DNA of 64,000 bases. Origin: Mercurialis annua. Taxonomy: Eukaryota > Streptophyta > Magnoliopsida > Malpighiales > Euphorbiaceae. The first letter of the stretch is position 1. Each line of letters starts with the position of its first letter. Below, piece after piece: positions 46,801 through 56,615 of the stretch. Position numbers and translations under genes: made by a program. The notes under the pieces were generated by a model. That model saw only the letters and a list, made by a program, of their open reading frames with translations. It did not search any database and was not told the origin of the DNA. The stretch covers positions 6,822,501-6,886,500 of the forward strand of contig NC_065576.1 of the NCBI RefSeq assembly GCF_937616625.2. The letters are read 5' to 3'.

Positions 46801-47294
46801 CAAGAACTTTCTCCATTCTTTAACCCTAGGCTTCTCATTTAAAAACACATCAATCATTTTATCACAAAATTGAGTAATAGAATACCCATTTGCAATTTCT
46901 GCCTCCATTTTTTCTTCTTTTTCCAGTTCAACATTTGTCAAGCTACTTGCTTTACAACCTGGGCAAGCAAAACAATTACAATTAAACATTTTAATCGAAG
47001 TTTCAAGAAAAGGGTACCTATAAAAACAAAGAAAATTCAAGATTGGAAATTCGGGGACTTACTGGTGTTGCATAGGTGAGCTAAAGCTCTGGTTTTTCGT
47101 TTGATTAATGGTGGAGATATAGTGATTGGAGGGGTATATTTGTCATTTATAGAGCAGAATGAAGATTGGGTTATGGAGGTTATTAGGTCTAATTTCAATA
47201 TGCTGCAATTACTCATTGTTTTTACTGTAAAATTGGCTATTGAGGTGAGTGGAGAAGAAGGTATCTGAAGAAGCAGAAATGGATAACGCTTCAT
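43885..47294 (-). CDS. Conserved plant protein, At4g37920-like, probably plastid-targeted, six exons
   Basis: Exons from the 5' end on the minus strand: 47294-47063, 46958-46675, 45928-45763, 45214-44970, 44385-44198, 44101-43885. All have GT-AG ends and give 443 residues without a break. The first ~75 residues are Ser/Thr-rich and basic, consistent with a plastid transit peptide. The rest is helical: NGYSITQFCDKMID, EEWNKYRESFYTRC, IDEEMEKHSKLLKEIQ, DTLDTAQAKFNDIL, LILLINSAWAAAKDS, and a final TPKELHKWIKITLDAY segment with MAQPVVMQRLFILKEI. These match my memory of the uncharacterised Arabidopsis protein At4g37920 (about 430 residues). No enzymatic motif seen and the function is unknown. The ATG at 47294 is the first in frame. 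Introns 2 and 4 carry small TIR elements. Confidence 0.88.
44526..44704. mobile_element. ACGGA-type TIR element in intron 4 of the At4g37920-like gene
   Basis: The right end GTTTCCGTGCTACATAA and left end ATGTTGCATGGAAAATTG are inverted and match the family seen at 49795-50263 and in BXL6. CGTTTTCC-type motifs recur inside. Target duplication not resolved. Confidence 0.45.
46103..46392. mobile_element. Fold-back MITE in intron 2 of the At4g37920-like gene
   Basis: The left end GGCTTTATTGCTTCAAAATTC and the reverse complement of the right end GGCTTAATTGCTCCAAAAATC are inverted, followed by AACTT(C/T)-type arms with TTAGCGTGTTTTGCAGTTTTA. Same family as 33045-33340 (shared TTTTTGGAGCAATTAAGCC end). 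No intact target duplication found. Confidence 0.62.
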
Positions 47295-47775
47295 AATCAA
47301 ACGACATCGTTTTCGTTTTTATGACTTTTTGAGCCTTGCAGTTTTATGTTTTGGCCATTTTAGTCCCTAAATTTGTATTTAGTACTATTAAACTCTAGAT
47401 TTTGCATATAGTCATGTATAGTATTTCCTTAACAACAGAAAATACAAATATCATAATCAGTTTTTGTTAGCTTTAAAATCATAGTAATAAACTATTTAAC
47501 ACTAGTAGATTTATTAAATACCGCACAATTATATCGTTTTGATGAGCTGTTATTCGAATCCATTAAACTTAAATTTTATTGATAAACTGACTCATTTTAG
47601 TTTATAACTCATAAGAAATTATAAAAATTCAATTGGATTATGATACGGATGAATAAAACTATACATGTTCGATATTTTCATTTAGAAAGACCATTAATAT
47701 CTAACGAGGTTGTAGTCAAGTGGAAACTACTCTTTAAGGCCGTTAAAAGGTGCATGATTCAGTCGTCTGTCTACC
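47295..47775. other. Upstream region of the At4g37920-like gene
   Basis: AT-rich. Expected to contain that gene's leader and promoter (read leftward). No other gene recognised. Confidence 0.45.
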
Positions 47776-47784
47776 GTTGTGCAA

Positions 47785-48564
47785 GGGTTTTGCTATTCGC
47801 CGCCCCTTTTTACTTAGCACCGCACAGGCGAAAGACATTTTTACCCCTTTAGCAAAATTTCAAAAAAAAAAAGTTCTCTCAACTCATTCGAACACACTCG
47901 AACAACTACGTAAAAAGTCGAGTAAAATGACGGATAACGAGTATAATTCGTCGGAAAACGAGTACCGACAGTCGGAAACAATATGTTCCGGCTTTTTCGA
48001 GATAAAAAATAATTTTTAATTTTTTTTTCTGTTTTTCCGGCATCCCCTCCTCTGGAGAGGACGTGGATTCCCACGTCCTCTCCTGAAGAGGGGACGTCGT
48101 TCGTCCTCTCTTCAGGAGAGGACGTGGAAAATCCACGTCCTCTCCAGAGGAGGGGACGTGGATTTCCCACGTCCTCTCCTGAGGAGGGGACGAATGACGT
48201 CCCCTCTTCAGGAGAGGACGTGGGCAATCCACGTCCTCTCCAGAGGAGGGGACGCCGCTTTCCGGCGTCCACTCCTCTGGAGGGGACGTGAAATGTAAAC
48301 GTCCCTCCTTAAAAAAATTTAAAAAAATTATTTATTTCGAGTTTTTTTTTTAAAAAATATTTATCGGGGGTTGTTTCCGAACGTCGATACTCGTTATCCG
48401 ATGAATTGTACTCGTTGTTCGTCATTTTAATCGATTTTTTACGTATTTGTTCGAATGTATTCGAATGAGTTGAGAGAACTTTTTTTTCAAAATTTTGCTA
48501 AAAGGGCAGAAATGTCTTTTGCCTGTGCGGTGGTAAGTAAAACCGGGCGGTGTTTAGCAATCCA
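47785..48564. mobile_element. MULE-type TIR element C with GC-rich hairpin array
   Basis: Exact 9-bp duplication GTTGTGCAA at 47776-47784 and 48565-48573. The inverted arms run about 200 nt with small differences: both contain CACCGCACAGGC(G/A)AAAGACATTT, AAAAGTTCTCTCAACTCATTCG and CGGAAACAA. Between them (about 48040-48300) is an array of inverted modules GAGAGGACGTGG / CCACGTCCTCTC with GAGGAGGGGACG spacers. Open frames across the array on both strands (47841-48272, 47906-48232) are repeat artefacts. No transposase. Same plan as elements A and B. Confidence 0.9.
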
Positions 48565-48573
48565 GTTGTGCAA

Positions 48574-51400
48574 TCCATCCAGCTTTAGACGTTTGCCTTT
48601 TTTCATTGTAATAAAAAAAAAATTAATAAAAGGTTAGTCTTGACTATTTGATTCACAATGATACATCAAAGGACAAAATTATTTATGGTTCAAGCTAATT
48701 TTTGTAACTATTAATTCTTAATATATATTAAATCAAACGGGAAAATGAACAATTTGCAACCATTTAATTTCACTAGAGAAAAACATATAATAATTGAAGC
48801 AGTCTTTTGTATGGTCTTTTTAATTTATTGAATTCTCCTGACTTAATTTTTCAATTCATTTGGCTTTTTGCTAACAACTAATTGTAAGCATCTCATTATA
48901 ATTCAGCCAAAACAGTCCTACAAATTCTCCACACAAAGGTTGTAAGATGAAGCTGAGTAAGAAGACAAATTAATCCTAGTCATAGATAGGTAAAGGGAAG
49001 GAAAATTAAATCACTTCTATTATCAAGTTATTTTATCATGGGAAAATGATTTTTTTATCTATAGTTTTTATCATTTTGTTAAATATGTTTCTAAGGAATA
49101 ACTCGAACTATCTGATTCATTAGTTTTATAAATTGGAATAACTATATTCGAATTTTAATTCAATCTAAAATATGAATGTTTTATTTTTTAACAGGGCCAA
49201 TTAAATATATTCATATAAAAAATCCATGTCAGACTACTAGACACACTCATAACATAATTGTTTCAATTTGCAACTTTAACGGATCAAGCTATTTAAATTA
49301 TTTTATCTTTTTTTTATCATATATTAATAAAATTCTTGGTTACAGCCAAATCTTGTATGATTAATTAAAAATTAAATTATTCTAAAACTCCTCACGTTTG
49401 TTGTAATTCTGTTAAATATAGATACTAAATTGTTAACGGAATAAAATGTGAGGTACCAAATCGTTTGAAAATGAGGTATCAAATCGTTTATATAATTGAA
49501 ACTGAGATACTAAATTGTTTATATAATTGAAACTAAGCTACCAAATTGTTTGGATTAAATTATTAATGGAACTAATAGAAGGGTTTTATAGTTTATAAAA
49601 TTAAAGCTGTAATATCAAATCGTTTGATTTTTAAACAATAGATATCAAACTGTGAATTATGATGAATGTGTGAAATTTTAAAGTAATTTGCTCTTAGTTA
49701 AAAGCGTGTTAGTGGGCGTCCAGCTCATAAAACTCACACTCAGAAAGCTAAGTTTGAGAGTGACATTTTTCCTCTCCTTTCATGGCAGAATCAACCTAAG
49801 TAGCACGGAAACGGAAACGGGAAACGGAAACGATACGAAACGGACACGGGGAAACGAAAGTTTTTCAAAATAAAGGACACGAAACGTGGGGGAAACGTGT
49901 AAATAACAAAAATTTAGGGATATATTTATAAAAATATTATTTAAATATTTATGATAATTAACAAAATAATTCAATTTAATGTACTAAATAGTTAAAATTT
50001 TATAAATATATAAAAAATATAATACAATTCAACACAAATAAGTATATTTATTGTATTGTGGGCAATGCGAATGTAAAATTTATGGGTAACTAGTTAGATT
50101 TTTTTATTTGTGGGTAATAATTTTAAATTTTTTACAAATTTTAATTTTTATTATTTACAGAAACGGCCCGAAACGTTTCGTACGGGTGTCCAAGAGTTTC
50201 CAGTTTCCGAAACGTTTTCGAAACGGGAAACGCAACTTTATCGAAGTTTCCGTGCTTCTTAGGAATCAACACATAAATTTTAAATATTCGACAATAATTA
50301 AAATGTAAAATACATTAATATATTCACCGTAAAGTTATCGAATATATATGGAATAGAAGATTATGTTAGTTTGGTCCTTTATAGTTTACATTTATAATAT
50401 TTAAACGATAAACATAAAAGATGAATTATCTAATCAATGGAATTTAGTATCTTAAGTTATATTGATGACAAATAAGTCTATACATAACAACAAAAATATA
50501 AAAATTATTGGATCAAACTGACACATATATTAATTATGTTTATTATAATTTTATATAGGTAAAATAATTTTTTTATATATAACTGTGATAATTTATCAAA
50601 TATATTTTTTTAAAAAAATTAAATAGTTTGGTCCATCAATTTAAAAAATTGAAACAATTATATTTAAATCGTAATTCAACTTATGAAATTTCTTCTTCCT
50701 AACTGAATCAATCAAAATAATCCACGTAAATAATCAACGTTGGACTAAATACGTTCTAGATATATTCGTCTCAACGGACTAGACACAGACCAAATTGTCT
50801 AATCTATTTTAAAGATATATTTAATAAAATGGTTAAAATTAAAATTTAAAATAGATTATATTAATTTATCCTATTTAATAGCCCATAAAATATGATCTTC
50901 TCCTAGAATTATCATATTTATGAGAACTGCCATTCTTTTTTGGGAATATAAAACATAATTCTTATTCATCAAAAAAAAATATATAAAACATAATTCAGAT
51001 TTTGATTTTTTTTTCATGAACTTAAAATTTTCTTCATTTTTAAGAAGACTCCAACTTATTGTAAGTAAAAAATCTAAAAACAATTTGTTTACTAATCCCA
51101 TTAATTTCACCTAATTATTTAGTAACAATCACAAATCACTCCAAATAAGTATACGTACATCGCTATTGCATATGATAAAGTTAAATCAAGTCGATGAAGA
51201 AAACGAGATCAAATTTAATTATTTTCAATGAAGACAGACTCATAAAAACTTTGGATTTACCTCCTCTTAGCTGTTTAACTTAGGATCTAACTAGAAATCC
51301 CCAACAAATTAATTTATTTACAAATTCTAACGTTGATATTAATTTCTATGCTTTAAAATTTCTCCAAGAGAAAAAATAAACTTGAGTTTCATTCTCTAAA
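48574..51400. other. Intergenic region upstream of STR
   Basis: No gene seen. It contains a degenerate tandem repeat at about 49420-49650 (30-35 nt units with (A/T)CCAAAT(C/T)GTTT and TATAATTGAAACT) and the TIR element at 49795-50263. The last ~1 kb should include the STR promoter. I looked by eye for CTTCTTGTTC and GNATATNC motifs linked to AM-induced genes and did not find a clear copy. Confidence 0.5.
49795..50263. mobile_element. ACGGA-rich TIR element, best-defined copy
   Basis: Inverted ends CCTAAGTAGCACGGAAACGG and (reverse complement of the right) CCTAAGAAGCACGGAAACTT, flanked by AATCAA (49789-49794 and 50264-50269). Subterminal regions are runs of ACGGAAACGG / CGTTTCCG-type motifs in opposite orientation; the core is AT-rich and non-coding. 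Superfamily not resolved: the 6-bp repeat does not fit hAT or MULE cleanly. Confidence 0.7.
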
Positions 51401-54400
51401 ATGTCAAAAACAAACGGTTATCATCGTCACGAAACTGTTATCGACATTGGAAAACCTATAAGCTTTACAGGAGGACTCGAATTCTCCGGTCTAACTTATA
51501 CGGTGACTAAGAAGAAGAAAACTGATGGAAAATGGCTGAGCCAAGATGTTGATTTGTTGCATGAAATTACGGGGTATGCACCGAAAGGTTGCATCACCGC
51601 GGTTATGGGTCCGAGTGGTGCGGGAAAATCGACTATGCTAGATGGGTTAGCAGGTCGTATTGCTAGTGGAAGCCTTAAGGGTAGAGTATCATTTGATGGA
51701 ACGGAAATTAGTCCGAGTTTGATTAAGAGAACTTCTGCTTATATTATGCAAGATGATCGGCTTTTTCCTATGCTTACGGTTTATGAAACCTTGATGTTTG
51801 CTGCTGATTTTCGGTTAGGTCCTATTTCTAGAGATGATAAAAAACAGCGAGTCGAGAAGCTCATCGACCAACTCGGCTTATCGGTAAGTTCTCGATCAAA
51901 ACGTATTAATTTTAGAATATTTCTAAAAATTACCTTGATTAAAACTAAAATATCAAGGAGAAAACAATTTTAAAATTAACAAAATTACATTTTCGACCTA
52001 ATTTCAAGGTGATGACAATAATTATTTCTTCCGTTTGCCTTTAGTATTGTCGTACTATGGCAGTGAAAATAAACGGCTTTGCTCGCGACGACTCGACTCA
52101 AACAAGGCCCCGGTTGCGCTATTTATTTACTGAATGAAGGTTTAAGTAATGATCAATAGTGTTATTATAATCAGTCATAGAATGAACTTACTCAAGTAAT
52201 ATAGGATTAAATATTTGAGTGCTACTTAAATTTTACCACATATTTCAAATTGCTACATAAATCTCAATTTGTATCTTTTCAATACTAAATTTATCTTTAA
52301 TTTTTATTTCAGACGGAATTATATCATTATTGTCCGATCAAATTAATCTGATATAACAAGCCAGTTGAAATATTCTGCCACATCAGTTGTCATGCTACAA
52401 GCAACTACTATTATGCCAACATATTCTTCAACCAGTTTATTTGATAGAAAAATGTACAAATATGATATAAAAAGAAATAAATTGAAGTTTCAGTATTAAT
52501 TTTAAATAATACTATAGAATTTATATATCATTCGGACATATAAAATTAGAATAATTGATTTTTTTAGTCATTACAATAATAATCACTATAATTATTTTCT
52601 TTTATAGTCTTCGCGAAATACCTACATAGGAGATGAAGGTATGCGAGGGGTATCAGGCGGTGAGCGTCGTAGAGTTTCGATCGGTGTAGATATAATTCAC
52701 GGACCGTCTTTACTCTTTCTCGACGAGCCAACTTCAGGTCTCGACTCAACTAATGCTCATAGTGTGATTGAAAAGGTGCACAACATTGCAAGATCAGGAA
52801 GTACAGTCATACTCACAATTCATCAACCATCATCAAGAATCTTGTTACTTCTTGACCATCTCATCATCCTAGCTCGAGGCCAGCTCATGTTTCAAGGCTC
52901 GCCGAAAGATGTGACTCTCCATCTTAGTCGAATGGGGCGGAAACTTCCGAAAGGCGAAAATTCGATAGAGTATCTAATCGATGTGATTCAAGGGTATGAT
53001 CAATCTGAACATGGAGTTGAGGCATTGGCCGAATTTGCCCTAACCGGAATGAAACCTCCAAAGTTAAGTGACGATCAGGAATTGTCCGCGATATCGACAA
53101 TTGCACCGACGCCACCACCATCGCGTCGGGGCAGGAGACAGAGGGAAGGTTCGGGGATTAGGAGAGACGGTCGGAGCCGACTTTCTTTGCAAACAAGTAC
53201 ACATGAAGCTAATGAGTTAAACCCTAGTTTGAGAAGCCCTCCTTCGTATTGGAGTGGTGGTGGTGGTGTGGTGCAAACTCTCAGATATACACCTTCTAGC
53301 CAAAGGCCTGACCAGCCAATGAAAAATTCAATGAGGTAAACTTAATTTTCTCCACTTGTAATTTAGTGAGGAATTCAATTATGAAATTATACTTTTCTAA
53401 TGTATTTTATGATGATTTTGTGCAGTTTCTCTCCAGGCTACTACACATATTCAAGTGATATTCTACCAAGCACGCCAACACCTCACAGCAGTGACTACAC
53501 AGTGAACGAAAATGACTATTTAACCCCTAATCTTCCTCCAAACAACATGTCTTATCATCTTAATCCCAAATTCTCCAATTCATTCTTCTCCGAAACATTG
53601 ATTCTAATCCGCAGAAATTTCAAAAATATCCGAAGAACCCCTGAACTTTTCCTTTCTAGGCTTATGGTCCTCACAATTATGGGACTCATGATGGCTACAA
53701 TGTTCATGAACCCTAAAGACAATTCTCAAGGAATCACTAATCGAATCTCTTTCTTCATTTTCACAGTTTGTCTCTTTTTCTTCTCGTCCAATGACGCCGT
53801 TCCGGCTTTTATTCAAGAACGCCTAATTTTCATCCGCGAAACTTCGCATAACGCTTATCGAGCTTCTTCTTACACTATTTCTGGTGTAATCACTTATCTT
53901 CCTTTTCTTGCACTACAAGCTACCGTCTATGCAGCCATTGTTTGGAAAGCCCTAGAACTCCGCGGACCGTTCTATTATTTCCTACTTGTTCTCTACGTTT
54001 CACTTATTTCTACAAACTCGTTCGTCGTGTTCGTTAGCGCGATTGTTCCGAATTACATTTTGGGTTATGCAGCAGTTATCGCATTTACGGCATTGTTTTT
54101 CTTGTTTTGTGGATATTTTTTGAACACTCATGAAATGCCCATATATTGGAAATGGATGAACACGATTTCTACAATGTCGTATCCTTATGAAGGGCTTTTG
54201 ATGAATCAGTATCAAACTTCAGATGTTTTCGGGTTTAATGGCGATCAACCAATAAGTGGCAACACGATCTTGAAATCGCTCAACATTAGTACGGATGAAT
54301 TCAAGAAATGGGAGAAGGTGATTGTATTGTTGGGATGGGCAGTTTTTTACAGGATACTTTTTTATATTATTCTTCGATTCTTCTCTAAGAACCAGAGGTC

Positions 54401-54404
54401 GTAG
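51401..54404 (+). CDS. STR: Half-size ABCG transporter STR (STUNTED ARBUSCULE), three exons
   Basis: Exons 51401-51883, 52608-53335 and 53426-54404 give 729 residues, all with GT-AG ends. The nucleotide-binding domain has Walker A GPSGAGKS (70-77), signature VSGGER (176-181), Walker B LLFLDE (196-201) and His233 in ILTIHQPSS. A variable linker (about 330-450) leads to an ABC2-type membrane domain with NIRRTPELFLSRLM, SSNDAVPAFIQERL and FALFFLFCGYF-like segments. The N-terminal LTYTVTKKKKTDGKW and linker STPTPHSSDYTVNENDYLTP match my memory of legume STR, not generic ABCG1/WBC11 types. In Medicago and rice, STR pairs with STR2 at the periarbuscular membrane and is required for arbuscule growth, probably exporting lipid to the fungus. 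Reading frame fully intact. Confidence 0.92.
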
Positions 54405-56615
54405 AAGGGAATGATCGCATCGAAGGGAATTCGGGGTATATTATTAGTCTATGTTGGATTTTTTTTTTGTTGAATTTCTTGTTTGACAATGGATTCTATT
54501 AGAGATTCTCATATTTAAATAATGTATCCTTAAGTTAGTACATAATTTTTTTTAAAAATAATCAAAATAAAACTTTATAATTAAATAAATTTGAAATTTA
54601 ACTAGTTTAGATAAATTAGATACTAATAATAAGTCTGTAATCATTAATTTCAAGTAAGAATTTTAAATCTCAAGTAATAGTCAAATAATTTTAAAAAGTT
54701 GACAATTACTAGAATATTGAAGTTAACTAACTTTTTAGCTGAAACACAGTCTTCCTCATCCAACCTTGTAAAAACAATTAAGAAGCTTTTCATGAAGCTT
54801 CATAATCAGACAAAAATAAATAAAAAAGTGATTTAAGCCTACAGCAGCAAATAACTGGATGTTGCAATGTAAACTTGACCAAGTTGAACAACAACAATAA
54901 TAATAATAATAGGAATTATAATAATAAGTGTTTTTTTCCAATCTGTCAAACAGAGCCTTTCCAATGAGTTCCTCTGCCAATGTGGGCCTAATTTGAATGG
55001 CTGAGACACCTCTAAGTGCATCAAGAGGTTATGGGTTCGAACCACGTCTTGATAACTAACAACTAACAAATGAGACTCGAAAGAGTCAATTTTCATCTTT
55101 GATAAAAAAAAATGAGTTCCTCTGATAAATGTCTGTGAGGTTGCAACTCAATGAAATTGTCTTTACTTGATTGATTTATATTACTAAATTTACTACAGGG
55201 TCCTATTGCATAAATATCTTTCCTAGCTTCTATGTTTGATAATTGACGGGCAAATTGCATAAAATTATAATAAAATAATAAAATTGTGAAGAGTGATTAA
55301 ATATTCAAAAAATAGTGTGATTTACTCCCGTTCAAATAAATTATTTTGTTTCAAGTTCTAAGTGATAAAGTTTATTTTCATACTCATTAATTAATTTTTT
55401 ATTAAACAGTTGATAATAATATAATTATAAACATAATTGAATGAAATAAATCCACTTTTAATGAATACTGAAAATACAACTAAAAGAGATTTTAAAAAAA
55501 ATCTTGTATTTTGATTAAATGATCGAGATTTCCTAGTCTTCCGAACAATTCTTCAACCTTAACTTCTCTTCTACAATAAATTTCATTTTTCCAAGCTAAA
55601 AGCCATATGTGAGTATAAAAATACTTGTTTTATACTAACTTTTAATAGGATTTGACTCTATATTAAAAAAAACAACAAATAAATAAATGAGGTAATTCTT
55701 TATCCGTTGAAAATATTAAATATCGTATTTAATTCTTATGGAGATAGTTTCCTCGTTCCAAATATATAAAAATATCAGAATTATCGTTAAATATATAGAG
55801 ATTTAAACTGTTGATTTTCTAAAATTCACTCTTTTATTAAATATTTTATTCTAACTACAATCTGCTCAAGATGATCAAATTTCTGTAAAAATAATAATAT
55901 AAATAAGATTATAATTGAACTATTCAAATTAACTTCAAATAATTTTAGTTTAGCTAATATTTATGTATGTTAAATGCACATCAAAGTATTTGGATTGGAC
56001 TGAATATTACTATAAATTATGATGTAATTTCTTTTACACGTAATGGTTGGATGTTTGTTGAATGAGCCATAGTCTATTTAAATACATAATATTAAGTTGT
56101 CATATACGTCGTGAATTCAATTTCTCCTACAAGCACTCGCCTTCCCAATTATAAATGAAAGTTGTCATAGCATATTTCTGGACCAAATCATAACATGTAG
56201 AAGCTAATAAAATTGTTTCATCAGACAATGCTATTCCAATTGCATTTTTTATGATAAGGGGCATCTTTTATAGATTAGGAAGCATCTCAAATATAAACAA
56301 TAATTTTTAAATTTTAATCCAACAGACTCTAATTTATAATTGTTTACTTTATTATTTCTATATATAATAATTAGTATAAATTTATTTTCTTTTTTTCTTA
56401 TCAAGAAAAAAAGCTAAAAAAATTCAATTTTAAATTTTAAATGAGATAATGAAATGGAGAGTGAATTTTGACTCTCCACACGATGGAGTTAACTCACTCT
56501 TTAATCTAAATTTATAAATTAAAAAGTCAACTGGACTTTTTATTTAATTCTCAAACGCTTTAAATTAAAGAGTCAAGCTCTTTTAAAGAGTCTATCAGAG
56601 ATGTTTATATATTAA
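54405..56615. other. Intergenic region downstream of STR
   Basis: AT-rich with no gene seen. It holds a SINE with target duplication (54963-55124) and a degenerate SINE-like tail near 56130-56155, then reaches the Helitron 3' end at 56616. Confidence 0.5.
54977..55110 (+). mobile_element. tRNA-derived SINE, second family
   Basis: A tRNA-like head with TGAATGGCTGAGACACCTCT and a B box GGTTCGAACCA, followed by a short body with GACTCGAAAGAGTC and an A-run tail. Flanked by a perfect 14-bp duplication AATGAGTTCCTCTG at 54963-54976 and 55111-55124. The body is unlike the SINE at 31745-31932. Confidence 0.85.

Noticed and set aside
47841..48272. Minus-strand open frames of 108-143 codons with repeated SSGEDVG-type motifs
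   Set aside because: They are translations of the hairpin array in MULE element C; the opposite strand and other frames are also open.
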